Positions 33,352 through 42,345 of a DNA stretch of 64,000 nt are shown here, piece after piece. Both the position numbers and the translations under genes were made by a program. The stretch is from JAEUKH01 sp964447205 (GTDB taxonomy: Bacteria > Myxococcota_A > Polyangia > Polyangiales > Ga0077539): positions 1 through 64,000 of the forward strand of contig CAYUSB010000019.1 of NCBI GenBank assembly GCA_964447205.1, read 5' to 3'. Under the pieces are notes generated by a model. That model ran no database searches and was not told the origin of the DNA. It saw only the letters and a list, made by a program, of their open reading frames with translations. The stretch's first letter is position 1. Every line of letters starts with the position of its first letter.

Positions 33352-34977
33352 TCAGATCGCGCGGATTCCGCCGAGACCGCGCGGAAGCCGTTGGGCGGCG
33401 CAGTCGACCAGGGCCCGCCGGGCCTCGGCCTCGATGCGCACCGGAACCGCCCCGGGACGACGACGGGTCTGCACGATCCGCCAGGCCTCGCCCGCCTCGG
33501 GGCAACGGCCCTCGTTGGCCAGGACAATGGTGAGGTTGGCGGCGTTCCACGAGAGGGAGGGCTCGGCCACGAGGGCCGCACGGTAGAAGGCCACGGCCTC
33601 GTCGGCCTTGCCGTCCTGGTACCGCTTCCAGGCCAGGTCGCCCAAGCTGCGCCCCGCCCCGCCCGTCATCAGCACCGCCCGCAGACGGTCTTCGTCCGAG
33701 CCTCCCGAACCCTCGGCCAGACCAAACCGCAACGCCCCACCGACTCCCAGGGCCGTCACCGTGGCCCCGAGCACCGCCACGGCCGTGGGCCACCGCCGCG
33801 GAGGCTCCGGGCGCGGATACCCCGGCGGAGCCCCCGCGGCCACCATCCGATCGTACAGGCTCCCGTGGCCCCCGTGACGCCCTGGCATCACCACGGGCAT
33901 CAGGTTGCCCCGGTAGAGGGCCTCCAGGGCCGTGGCGTAGTCGCCCGGCGATCGCTCCTGGTCCTTGCCCGCACGATCGGCCCGGGCCTCCATCGTGCGC
34001 CGCATCCGACGGGCCACGACCAGAGCCACCACGCAGCCCAGGAGGAGGAGGTTGAAGGCCTTCACCCCGTGGTGCTCGATCACCGGGCGCAACAGCACCA
34101 ACGGGGCCGCCACCAGGACCATGGCCACGAGGCGCAGGGCCCGGACCCGGGGAGCCTCGGTCAGGTGGGCGACCTCGTGGGCGCACACGGCCGCGAGCTG
34201 GTCGTCGGTGAGGAGTTCCATCGCGGGGGCCGTCACCACCACGCTGCGGCGCCAGGGGTACGCAAAGGCGTTGGCCATCCCCATCCGGGCGACGTATCCC
34301 CGCGGGATGTCGGTCAGGGCTGCCCCCGCGGCCGCACGCCCGAGGGCCGCGTCGAGCCGCGGGTCGCCCCCCCGGACGCACCGAAGCAGCCGGGCCACCC
34401 CGAGGCCGCTCCCCGTAGCCCCCAGGACGAACAACACCCCCCCCACGGCCACCCCGAGCCCCTCGGGCCACGTCCACCCGCCCTCCCGGGTCGAGGGCAT
34501 CGCCAGGCTCAGGGCCAGGGCCACCCACAGGTGCGGGAAGAGCAGGAGCTGGGTGGTGAACATCCCGCGCAGGTCGCGCCATCGCAAGACCTCCGGAGCC
34601 CGCAGCATCCGCTCGATGACCCGGTGGACCAGGCCCGCCGGAACCGCCGCGGCCACCCCCCCAAGGAGGGCCATGGACACGGGGGACAGGGCCCCCAGGG
34701 GGCCCGCGAAGGTCCAGCCCAGGAGGGCCCCGAGGAGTGGCAGAAAGAGAGCGAGTTGAGCCGCCGCGATGCGCACGGGATACGCGAGGCGGGCCCGCTC
34801 GGGCCACGCGAGGGACGGCCCCTGGCTCCGCAGGGCCCGCGGGGTGAGCACCAGGACCACCAGGAGCGACAACCCCAGGGACAACCCCAGGGAGGCCAGG
34901 GCCGTCACCGCGGCGTTGCCCCAAAGCACCCCCGAACCCAGGAGGACCCGCGCCGGGGCGAGGAGAGGCTCATTCAT
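33352..34977 (-). CDS. M48-family membrane metallopeptidase with TPR tail
   Basis: A 541-residue polytopic membrane protein. Several hydrophobic helices fill residues ~15-190. The zinc site AAVCAHEVAHLTEAP (~residues 255-270) gives HExxH, preceded by AFAYPWRRSVVVTAPAMELL as in Ste24/HtpX-type M48 peptidases, and followed by more membrane helices and RRTMEARADRAGKDQ, which supplies the third (Glu) ligand as ExxAD. The last ~150 residues contain another membrane helix and a TPR-like part (SLGDLAWKRYQDGKADEAVAFYRAALV). It probably cleaves membrane or envelope proteins. It is divergent from the NIDO/Cys-rich surface protein gene. Confidence 0.85.
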   Translation of the reverse strand: MNEPLLAPARVLLGSGVLWGNAAVTALASLGLSLGLSLLVVLVLTPRALRSQGPSLAWPERARLAYPVRIAAAQLALFLPLLGALLGWTFAGPLGALSPVSMALLGGVAAAVPAGLVHRVIERMLRAPEVLRWRDLRGMFTTQLLLFPHLWVALALSLAMPSTREGGWTWPEGLGVAVGGVLFVLGATGSGLGVARLLRCVRGGDPRLDAALGRAAAGAALTDIPRGYVARMGMANAFAYPWRRSVVVTAPAMELLTDDQLAAVCAHEVAHLTEAPRVRALRLVAMVLVAAPLVLLRPVIEHHGVKAFNLLLLGCVVALVVARRMRRTMEARADRAGKDQERSPGDYATALEALYRGNLMPVVMPGRHGGHGSLYDRMVAAGAPPGYPRPEPPRRWPTAVAVLGATVTALGVGGALRFGLAEGSGGSDEDRLRAVLMTGGAGRSLGDLAWKRYQDGKADEAVAFYRAALVAEPSLSWNAANLTIVLANEGRCPEAGEAWRIVQTRRRPGAVPVRIEAEARRALVDCAAQRLPRGLGGIRAI

Positions 34978-35178
34978 ACGTCGTCGACTCCGTGGATGCG
35001 GTGCACACCTCAGGCTACACCCTCCCCTCGCCCGAGGCCCACTCCAGGGCCCATCCCTTGGGCCCCCGCGGCATTGTCTCCGCGCGTCGGGAGATTGCGG
35101 CGCGACACCCTGGGGTGCTTCAATGCAACCTCAGGCCGGCCTGTGATCGCGTGGGCACAGCCATCGAGGAGAACAACG
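34978..35178. promoter_or_regulatory. Divergent promoter region of M48 peptidase and NIDO surface protein genes
   Basis: 201 bp between divergent starts. The plus-side gene has a good ribosome site (GAGGAGAAC, 35166-35174) just before ATG 35179. I see no clear operator. Confidence 0.4.
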
Positions 35179-37695
35179 ATGCGACCGCTCTTGAAATTTC
35201 TTCGCCGGGCGGGGCCCTTCGTGGCCACCCTGGCCCTGCTCCCAGGGATCTCGCACACGGCCCCGCTGCTGACAGGCTTCGGCGGCCCCGCGGGCTACGG
35301 CACCAACCGCCTCGCCAACAACGACGACGGGTCGTCGGACAGCATCGACATCCGCCCGGCCATGGGGACCCGGGGGGTCAACTTCTTCGGCACCTTCCAC
35401 ACGGCGATGTTTGTCAACAACAACGGCAACATCACCTTCAACGCGCGGGTCGGGACCTTCACCCCCCAACCCTTCCCCGTGGCCTCCCAGCCCATGATCG
35501 CCCCCTTCTGGGGCGACGTCGACACCCGCCCCGGGACGCCGGCCCCCCCCGCCAACTACGGCGTGTACTACGACGTGCGGGCCGGGCAGGTGGTGGTCAC
35601 CTGGCACAACGTCGGCTTCTACTCCACCAACTACACGCGCCTCAACGACTTCCAGCTCATCCTGCGCGACCAGAGCGCCATGAGCGTGGCCGGCGACTTC
35701 GACGTGGAGTTTCGGTACAACCGCTGCGAGTGGATGGCCGGGACGGCCTCGGGCTCGGACAACAACGGCCAGTGCGCCCCGGGCAGCACGACCTGCACCC
35801 CCGCCCAGGCAGGCTTTGACGCCGGCAACCAGAGGGACTTCGAGACCCTGCCCGGCTCCCGCACCCCCGCCGTGCTCAACCTCTGCACCACCTCCAACGT
35901 CAACCTCCCCGGGGTGTGGCGCTACCAGATCCGCGGTGGCGGCGTGGTCCAGTGCGGCAACGGCACCCGCGAGATGGGCGAGGAGTGTGACGACGGCAAC
36001 GTCATGCCCGGCGACGGCTGCTCGGCCTCGTGCCGCATCGAGCGCCCCCTCGGCGGGACCTGCACCCAGGGCGACCAGTGCCGCTCGGGCTTCTGCGTCG
36101 ACGGGGTGTGCTGCAACGTAGCCTGCGGCGGCCAGTGCGAGGCCTGCAACGCCACCAGCAGCGCGGGCACCTGCACGGCCGTCACGGGCGTCCCCGTCGG
36201 GGGCCGGATGGCCTGCACCGGGGCGGGCTCGACCTGCGGCGGGACCTGCAACGGCACCCTCCGTACGGCCTGCACGTACCCCAGCGCGGGCACCACCTGC
36301 GGGGCCGCGCGCTGCACCGCCGGGACCGCCACCCCCGGGGCCGTCTGCAACGGCACGGGCACCTGCGGGATGGTCTCCCCCACGGCCTGCGCCCCCTACG
36401 TCTGCGGGACCACCACCTGCCGTACGGACTGCACCACCAACGAAGACTGCACCACGGGCAACTACTGCAACAGCATGATGCGCTGTGTGCCTCGGGTGCC
36501 CAACGGCGGGGCCTGCACCACCGCAGGCGAGTGCACCTCGGGCCACTGCGTCGACGGGGTCTGCTGCGGCACGGCCTGCGCGGGGCAGTGCGAGGCCTGC
36601 AACGTCGAGGGCTCGGTCGGCACCTGCGCCGCCGTCACGGGAGCCCCCCGCGGGGCCCGGATGGCCTGCGCCGGGGCGGGGACCCCCTGCGGCGGGACCT
36701 GCGACGGCACCGACCGTACGGCCTGCACCTTCCCGGGCAGCACCACGAGCTGCCGCCCGGCGCGCTGCGCCGACGGGGTGGCCACCCTCGCCGCCAACTG
36801 CGACGGGATGGGAGCCTGCGGGGCCGCGAGCTCGTCGCCCTGCGCCCCCTACGCGTGCGGAGAGTCGGCCTGCGCCACCTCCTGCATGACCAACGAAGAC
36901 TGCGCCACGGGCAACCTCTGCGTCAGCGGGATGTGCACCGGCCTGCGCCCCAACGGGGGCATGTGCTCCGCGGGGACCGAGTGCCAGTCGGGCCACTGCG
37001 TCGACGGGGTGTGCTGCAACACGGCCTGCGGGGGCCAGTGCGAGGCCTGCGACGTGGCGGGCTCCCTCGGCACCTGCAGCCCCGTCTCCGGGGCCCCCCA
37101 CGGCCAGCGCACGGCGTGTATGGGCGAAGGAACCTGCGCCGCGGTCTGCGACGGCACGGCCCGCGAGGCCTGCGCCTTCCCGGGTTCGACCCGTGAGTGC
37201 CGGGCCGCGGCCTGCGCCGACGGGGTGGCCACCGCCCCCGCCGCGTGCGACGGGATGGGGGCCTGCCCCGCCCAGGTCACCACCCCCTGCACCCCGTACA
37301 CCTGCGCCGACACGGCCTGCCGTACGAGCTGCACCCAGGACTCCGACTGCGCCATGGGCTTCACCTGCCTCAACGGCGTGTGCGGGAGCGCACCGGCCGA
37401 CGCCGGCCCCGGCGACGCCGGATCGCAAGACGCCAGCACCGACGCCGGTCCCGCCGACGCCGGTCCCGCCGACGCTGGTCCCACCGACGCCGGTCCCACC
37501 GACGCCGGACAGAAGACGCAGGACAGCGGGCCTCCGCCCCTCGACAGCGGCCCGTCGCCCAACGCGGGCCTGCAGGGCGGCGGATGCAGCTGCGCCGTCC
37601 CCGGCAGGACCTCCGCGGGCGGACGTGGGGCCGCGGCCCTGTGCCTCCTCGGCCTCGCGGCCCTCGTGACCGAACGCCGTCGGCGCCTGCCCTGA
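35179..37695 (+). CDS. NIDO-domain, Cys-rich surface protein with MYXO-CTERM-like tail
   Basis: 838 residues from ATG at 35179, which has a GAGGA ribosome site. A signal peptide (residues 1-~28) leads to a NIDO-like domain (~residues 50-260) with VNNNGNITFN, APFWGDVDTR and VTWHNVGFY. A DUF4215-type motif GEECDDGNVMPGDGCSASC follows. Then three long near-repeats each contain CxSGxCVDGVCCNxAC, GQCEACN and GTCxxVxGxPxG, a pattern of myxobacterial Cys-rich exoproteins. An Asp-Ala-Gly/Pro linker leads to the C-terminal GGGCSCAVPGR, a hydrophobic helix and RRRR, which fits a MYXO-CTERM sorting and lipidation signal. It is thus expected on the cell surface, likely in adhesion or substrate binding. 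Confidence 0.88.
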   Translation: MRPLLKFLRRAGPFVATLALLPGISHTAPLLTGFGGPAGYGTNRLANNDDGSSDSIDIRPAMGTRGVNFFGTFHTAMFVNNNGNITFNARVGTFTPQPFPVASQPMIAPFWGDVDTRPGTPAPPANYGVYYDVRAGQVVVTWHNVGFYSTNYTRLNDFQLILRDQSAMSVAGDFDVEFRYNRCEWMAGTASGSDNNGQCAPGSTTCTPAQAGFDAGNQRDFETLPGSRTPAVLNLCTTSNVNLPGVWRYQIRGGGVVQCGNGTREMGEECDDGNVMPGDGCSASCRIERPLGGTCTQGDQCRSGFCVDGVCCNVACGGQCEACNATSSAGTCTAVTGVPVGGRMACTGAGSTCGGTCNGTLRTACTYPSAGTTCGAARCTAGTATPGAVCNGTGTCGMVSPTACAPYVCGTTTCRTDCTTNEDCTTGNYCNSMMRCVPRVPNGGACTTAGECTSGHCVDGVCCGTACAGQCEACNVEGSVGTCAAVTGAPRGARMACAGAGTPCGGTCDGTDRTACTFPGSTTSCRPARCADGVATLAANCDGMGACGAASSSPCAPYACGESACATSCMTNEDCATGNLCVSGMCTGLRPNGGMCSAGTECQSGHCVDGVCCNTACGGQCEACDVAGSLGTCSPVSGAPHGQRTACMGEGTCAAVCDGTAREACAFPGSTRECRAAACADGVATAPAACDGMGACPAQVTTPCTPYTCADTACRTSCTQDSDCAMGFTCLNGVCGSAPADAGPGDAGSQDASTDAGPADAGPADAGPTDAGPTDAGQKTQDSGPPPLDSGPSPNAGLQGGGCSCAVPGRTSAGGRGAAALCLLGLAALVTERRRRLP

Positions 37696-37791
37696 CCGTC
37701 CGCCTCTACGCCCGCCACGGGCCCTCTCCCGCCCCCCGTTGACCCCGCAGCCTTGGCCCTCTTCACCGCGTTGCGGTAGGGATAGGGGGCC

Positions 37792-38817
37792 ATGCGCCCT
37801 GCCCTCCTCGTCGGGTTGTGCCTGCCCCTCGGCCTGCTCGGGGGGGCGGGCTCGGCGTCGGCCCAGATCCGCTGGCCCGGTCACCTCCCGGCCGACCGGA
37901 TGGCCGCGGCCGACAGGGCCCTCGACCTCGGCGAATCCCTCTCCTTCGGGGCCTCCCTGCCCGAACACTGGCTCCCCCAGGGAGCCGTCCTCGTGCACGG
38001 ACCGGCCCCCACCCGGGCCGAGATGCGCCGGATGGCCGCCCAACACCTGGAGCGGGCCCTGATCCTGCGCCCCGACGACCCCCACACGCACGCCGTCGCG
38101 GCCGAGGTCTGGGAGCAGCTCCGCGATTTCTCCCGGGCCGAACACCACGCCCGCCGGGCCCTCGCCCTCGACCCCCGGGGGCCCGACGCCGCCGGGATGT
38201 TGTTCGTGCTGGCCATGGTGCACACCTTCGCGGGGCGCCACGAGGCCGCCCGCGACGCCTACCACACCCAGCTCACCTTCCCCCTGCGCGACAGCCTGGC
38301 CTCCGTGGTGTGGGCCAACCTCGCCGAGACCTTCGTGTCCCTGCGGCAGCTCCCCGAGGCCATCGAGGCCTTCTCCCGGGCCGTGTCCCTCGACGACGGC
38401 TACGCCCTCGGGTGGTTGGGCCTCGCCCTCACCCGCGACCGCCACGGGGCCTCCCCCTGGCCCGACGCCCTGCGGGCCCACGAGGCCGCCAGCGCCCAGC
38501 CCACCTTCCAGGGACGACGGCGCCTGCCGCCCCGCCCCGAGCTCAACCTCGAAGCCCTCGTGCAGGCCCTGTACAGCGACGGGGTGTTCTTCCTGCCCCC
38601 GTACGACCGCCACGCCTACGAGGCCATCGCCCTGGAGTCCGCCGCCCGGGCCCTGCGCCAGGGGCCGCACCGCCTCGACGACCCAGCCCCCGCCGTCGGC
38701 TACGCCCGCCGGGCCCTCGGGGCCTGGGAGCAGTACCTCCGCGGGGCCCCCCCCGACGACCCCTGGCGCGATCAGGCCACCCGCCGGGCCCGGAGACTGC
38801 GCGAGGCCCTGCCGTGA
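37792..38817 (+). CDS. Exported TPR protein
   Basis: 341 residues with a signal peptide (LLVGLCLPLGLLGGAGSASA, cleavage near residue 24). At least four TPR-like helix pairs follow, for example AAQHLERALILRPDDPHTHA, RAEHHARRALALDPRGPDAA, ANLAETFVSLRQLPEAIEAF and SRAVSLDDGYALGWLGLALT. No enzyme motif. The product is expected in the periplasm, as a scaffold. Its stop overlaps the GTG start of the ferredoxin gene by 4 bp, so it is translated with the ferredoxin and the PAS-like gene; a functional link is plausible but unexplained, as the other two lack export signals. Confidence 0.85.
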   Translation: MRPALLVGLCLPLGLLGGAGSASAQIRWPGHLPADRMAAADRALDLGESLSFGASLPEHWLPQGAVLVHGPAPTRAEMRRMAAQHLERALILRPDDPHTHAVAAEVWEQLRDFSRAEHHARRALALDPRGPDAAGMLFVLAMVHTFAGRHEAARDAYHTQLTFPLRDSLASVVWANLAETFVSLRQLPEAIEAFSRAVSLDDGYALGWLGLALTRDRHGASPWPDALRAHEAASAQPTFQGRRRLPPRPELNLEALVQALYSDGVFFLPPYDRHAYEAIALESAARALRQGPHRLDDPAPAVGYARRALGAWEQYLRGAPPDDPWRDQATRRARRLREALP

Positions 38818-39104
38818 AGCCCGCACCCCTCCAACCGCGGGTTCAGGTGTTTGTGTGCGCCCACGCCCGCGCCCCCGACGACCCCCTGCGCTCGGGCTGC
38901 GGCGAGGCCGGACCCGCCGTGTTCGCCGCCCTCAAGGACGCCACCCTGCGATCCGCAGGCTCGGTCTGGATCACCCGGACGGGCTGCATGGGCTTGTGCC
39001 CCCCGCGGGGATGTTCGGTCGTGGTCGAGCCCGACCATCGGCACTATGTTGAGGTCGAGGCCGACGATGTGCCCCGCCTCCTCAACACCCTGAAGTCGCC
39101 ATGA
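38814..39104 (+). CDS. Thioredoxin-fold [2Fe-2S] ferredoxin
   Basis: 96 residues from GTG at 38814, which overlaps the preceding stop (GTGA). The four expected cluster Cys are visible: VCAHARAPDDPLRSGC (two Cys spaced 14 apart) and TGCMGLCPPRGC (Cys-x3-Cys), matching the thioredoxin-like ferredoxin pattern. It would carry single electrons in the cytoplasm. Beta strands QVFVCAH, VWITRTGC and CSVVVEPDHRHYVEV fit the fold. Its stop overlaps the PAS-like gene's ATG (ATGA at 39101). The partner enzyme is not in view. Confidence 0.88.
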   Translation: MKPAPLQPRVQVFVCAHARAPDDPLRSGCGEAGPAVFAALKDATLRSAGSVWITRTGCMGLCPPRGCSVVVEPDHRHYVEVEADDVPRLLNTLKSP

Positions 39105-39679
39105 TCGCCCGCCGCCTCGCCCTCCCCGATGCACCGCCCGACACCTGCGTGTACCAGGTCGATCACAGCGACACGATCGTCGCGGTGGGGGGAGACTGGG
39201 ATCGTTTCGCCGCCGACAACGGGGGCGGGACCCGCTGCGAGGCCCGGCAGGTCGTCGGGGCCTCCTTGTGGGACTTCATCGCGGGCGACGAGACCCAACA
39301 CCTCTACGGCCTGGTCCTGGGCCGGGTCCGGGCCCTGGGCCGCCCCGTGGTCCTGCCCTCCCGCTGCGATGGCCCCCGCATCCGGCGGTTTCTCTCCATC
39401 TCCATCACCCCGCTCGAAGACGGGGCCGTACGCTTCGACAGCACGGTCGTGCGGACCGAGGCCCGGGCCCCCGTCGCCCTCCTCGACGCGAACGCCCCGC
39501 GCAGCCTCGAGGTCGTCCGGATCTGCAGCGTATGCAAGGACGTCCACATCGAGGGCGGGTGGGTCTCCATCGAGGATGCGATCACGTCGCTCGGGCTCTT
39601 TGACAAGCCCACGTTGCCCCGGCTCTCCCACGGGCTCTGCTCCCCCTGCTTCGACGACGTGATGACCGACGAAGGCTGA
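39101..39679 (+). CDS. PAS-like sensor domain protein with Cys pairs
   Basis: 192 residues starting with ATG 39101, 4 bp inside the ferredoxin gene. The N-terminal ~120 residues look PAS-like: TCVYQVDHSDTIVAVGGDWDRFA, GASLWDFIAGDETQHLYGLV and VVLPSRCDGPRIRRFLSISI. The C-terminal third has ICSVCKDVHIEGGW and, later, GLCSPCFDDVM; the two CxxC pairs could bind zinc or an iron-sulphur cluster. It may be a redox sensor working with the upstream ferredoxin. There is no output domain or membrane segment. Convergent with the leftward T6SS-related locus. Confidence 0.75.
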   Translation: MIARRLALPDAPPDTCVYQVDHSDTIVAVGGDWDRFAADNGGGTRCEARQVVGASLWDFIAGDETQHLYGLVLGRVRALGRPVVLPSRCDGPRIRRFLSISITPLEDGAVRFDSTVVRTEARAPVALLDANAPRSLEVVRICSVCKDVHIEGGWVSIEDAITSLGLFDKPTLPRLSHGLCSPCFDDVMTDEG

Positions 39680-39725
39680 TCCCGGAGCCCGCGTTCGGGG
39701 GCTGCTTACCCCCGCAAGGGCCGCG

Positions 39726-40391
39726 CTACCAGCGGTACGACGCCCCGGCCATCGGCCACACGAGCATCTGTCCCGACTCCTGATCGCCTTCGAGGGCCGC
39801 GCCTCCCCGGGAGGTGAGGTACCGAATCCGAGCGTTGAGCCGAAGCACGACGGACCAACGCGGGGTAGCGGCGACCTCCGCCCCGAGGGCCCCGAGGAAG
39901 GCGACCGTGGGCGTCCCCCACAGGAGGCCATGGCTCTCCCCGCGGGTGTTGGCGAGATCGACGCGGGCGGGGTCGTGCCGCATCGTGAGAGGCGCCCAGG
40001 CGAGCTCGGCGAAGAGAGAGCGCCAGCGGGCCCGCACCAGGGGCCCCGCCCAGAGCTCCCACCAGGAGGTCTCGACACGGGCGCTCTCCGCGGCGCGACC
40101 GTCGGCTCCGACGCGCCCGAAGGCCACGCGGCTCGAGCTGCCGAGGTCGAACCCGAGCACCAGCCCGGCTTCGAGCCACGGGAGCGGGGCGAAGGTCACG
40201 TTGGCGCTCAACAGCAGGCCTCCCTCCCGGTGCACCCGGTCGTCGCGGGCGGGGCCCTCCACCTGCTGCTCGCGGTAGAAGGGCATGGCCGTGAGCTCAG
40301 AACGCCAGGGTCGTACGGGCTGGGCGACAGCCCCCGACGCCGCGGCGGTCAGCCCGAGGAAAAGCGTCGTCGCGGCGCGGCGCGAGGTCAT
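39726..40391 (-). CDS. Outer-membrane beta-barrel-like protein at the end of the T6SS-related locus
   Basis: 221 residues from ATG 40391, overlapping the pentapeptide gene stop as ATGA. A signal peptide (ATTLFLGLTAAASGAVAQ) is followed by alternating hydrophobic strands: LLLSANVTFAPLPWLEAGLVLGF, WELWAGPLVRARWRSLFAELAW and WSVVLRLNARIRYL, ending in a C-terminal aromatic (ASYRW), as expected for an outer-membrane barrel. No family assigned. It is the last gene of a long leftward run containing type VI secretion accessory domains, but its link to them rests on position and the overlap only. Confidence 0.72.
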   Translation of the reverse strand: MTSRRAATTLFLGLTAAASGAVAQPVRPWRSELTAMPFYREQQVEGPARDDRVHREGGLLLSANVTFAPLPWLEAGLVLGFDLGSSSRVAFGRVGADGRAAESARVETSWWELWAGPLVRARWRSLFAELAWAPLTMRHDPARVDLANTRGESHGLLWGTPTVAFLGALGAEVAATPRWSVVLRLNARIRYLTSRGGAALEGDQESGQMLVWPMAGASYRW

Positions 40392-42325
40392 GCTCCCCGC
40401 GGCGGGGTCGGGACGAAGTCTTCGCCCTGAGCGAGCTTGGGGTCGGTGCGCCCCACCTGGTCGAGGGTGGCATCGAACCACCGGGTCTCGAGCTCGCTCA
40501 TCCGATGCAGGAGGGCCCCGGTGAGGTCGGCGTGGGTGCAGTCGGCCCGATCGAGCTTCGCGTGGGACAGGTCGCAGTAGCGCATCGTGCAGAGCGAGAG
40601 GGTGGCCTCGCGCAGGTCGCACTTTACGAGTTGGGCCCGGTCGAGATCGGCCCGCGTAAACTGGGCCCGCAGGGCGCTCGCCCCGGCGAAGCTCGCCATA
40701 CGCAGGTCGGCCCCGCGCAGGTCGCTCTCGTCGAGGACGGCCCCCGAAAACTCCGCCCCCCGGGCCCGGGCCTTCACCCACGAGGTCGCGCGCAGGATGG
40801 CCTCGTCGAGGGTGGCTCCCTCCGCGGTGGCCTCGTCGAAACGGCACCCCGTGAGGTCGGCCCCGCGCCCGTCGAGGTCGCGCAGGTTGGCCCCCCGAAA
40901 GTCGACCCCGGCTGCCGAGGCCCCGCGCAGGTCGGCCCCCTCCCACACCGTCGTGCGGTCGACCCGACACGACCCAAGCTGCAACCCCCGGGCGTCGATG
41001 CGGGTGAGGTCGGCCCCGAGGAGCACCGCGTCGGCGAGGACGGCCCCCGCGAGGTCGCTGCGGTACAGTTGGGCCCCGGTCAGGTCGGCCCCCGTGAGGT
41101 CGGCCTCGACGAGGGTCGCATCGTGCAGACGGGCCCCGGCCAGGACAGCCCCGGCGAGTCGGGCTCCCGTGGCGTCGATCTCGGACAGGTCGCACCCACG
41201 AAATGACACCCCCTCCGCGGTGACCCCCGCGAGCGACGACTCCCGCATCGCGCAGCCGTCGAAGGAAGCCCCCGTCAGGGTGGCCCCCTCGAAGTTGCAG
41301 GACACGAACGAGGCGTGTTCGGTGAGGGCCTCGGTCCATTGGGTGGCGTCGAAGAGGCAGTCGGCGAAGGCCGCGTAACGCAGGTCGCTCGTGCGCAGGT
41401 CGGCCCCGGAGAAGACCGCGCCCTCGGCCTCGCGCACCCGCAGGTCGGCCCCCTGGAGCACGGCCCCGCTGAAGTTGGCCTCGCGGACGAGGGTCGCTTG
41501 AAACAAGGCCCCCGCGGCCATCACCCCGGTGAGGTCGGCCCCCGTGAGGTCGGCCCCGCCGAGTTGGGCGCGGGCCAGGGTGGCCTCGGTGAGGGTGGCC
41601 CCGCGGAGCGACACGTGGGTGAGGTCGCAGTCGGTGAGATCGGCCCTGCTGAGGTCGGCCTCGTCGAGCACGGCAGGCATCGAGACGACCCCCGCAAACG
41701 AGATCCCGGCCAGGCGGGCCCCCGTGAGATCGGCCCCCGCCCACTCGGCCTGGGCAAACCGAACCGCCTCCAGCCCGAGGCCCGGAGCCTGGAGCCCCTG
41801 AAGGTCGCAGTGGCGAAACTCCCCGTCTTCGAAGCGGGTCTGGAGCCACTGCCCGCGCTCGACCGCGCTCGCCTCGACGGTAAAATCCGTGACGGTGACG
41901 TTGGCCCAGAGCACGTCGCGCAGGCCGCAGGCGACAAACCGGGCCGTGTCGAAGCCCGCGTCGCCGAGGGCCCAGCCCTCGAAGCCGCAGCTCTCGAAGA
42001 CCACGTCCTGTCCGCTCCACGCCTCGAAGCGGGTGCGCACGAAGTACGAGGCCGCCCCGGCGGCGGTGGGGCCGAAGTACACGTTCTGCAGGGAGAGGCC
42101 GGTCCAGGCGCAGTCTTCCCACAGGCAGCCGTGGAAGGCCGTGAGGGTCATCGCGCCCTGCCCGAGCGAGGTCCGACGGAAGACGCAGCCCTCGAAGACC
42201 ACCGCGGTCAGGGCGAAGACCTCAAACGAGAGCCCGTCGAAGGTCACCCCCACGACCCGCACGCCCGAGAGGTTCCCCCCGGCCAGGGCGGCCTCGAAGG
42301 CCGCGACGGTGGTCACGTCACCCAT
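40388..42325 (-). CDS. Large pentapeptide-repeat protein
   Basis: About 645 residues from ATG 42325; a TTG at 42349 that overlaps the upstream stop is also in frame. Nearly the whole chain (residues ~20-630) is pentapeptide repeats of the A(D/N)LxX type, for example DLTGARLAGISFAG, ADLTGADLTGV and ADLTRIDARGL, forming a right-handed quadrilateral beta-helix. There is no signal, membrane or catalytic region. Pentapeptide proteins are common partners in DUF2169/DUF4150 modules, where they may be cargo or structural. The same module has a second pentapeptide region fused to DUF2169 about 5.5 kb upstream. Confidence 0.9.
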   Translation of the reverse strand: MGDVTTVAAFEAALAGGNLSGVRVVGVTFDGLSFEVFALTAVVFEGCVFRRTSLGQGAMTLTAFHGCLWEDCAWTGLSLQNVYFGPTAAGAASYFVRTRFEAWSGQDVVFESCGFEGWALGDAGFDTARFVACGLRDVLWANVTVTDFTVEASAVERGQWLQTRFEDGEFRHCDLQGLQAPGLGLEAVRFAQAEWAGADLTGARLAGISFAGVVSMPAVLDEADLSRADLTDCDLTHVSLRGATLTEATLARAQLGGADLTGADLTGVMAAGALFQATLVREANFSGAVLQGADLRVREAEGAVFSGADLRTSDLRYAAFADCLFDATQWTEALTEHASFVSCNFEGATLTGASFDGCAMRESSLAGVTAEGVSFRGCDLSEIDATGARLAGAVLAGARLHDATLVEADLTGADLTGAQLYRSDLAGAVLADAVLLGADLTRIDARGLQLGSCRVDRTTVWEGADLRGASAAGVDFRGANLRDLDGRGADLTGCRFDEATAEGATLDEAILRATSWVKARARGAEFSGAVLDESDLRGADLRMASFAGASALRAQFTRADLDRAQLVKCDLREATLSLCTMRYCDLSHAKLDRADCTHADLTGALLHRMSELETRWFDATLDQVGRTDPKLAQGEDFVPTPPRGA

Positions 42326-42345
42326 CGCCGCGTGATCGCCCGGGC

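Noticed and set aside
33391..35178. N-terminal extension of the NIDO surface protein by about 600 residues
   Set aside because: The extension is antisense to the M48 peptidase gene and has no domain pattern. ATG 35179 has a ribosome site and a proper signal peptide.
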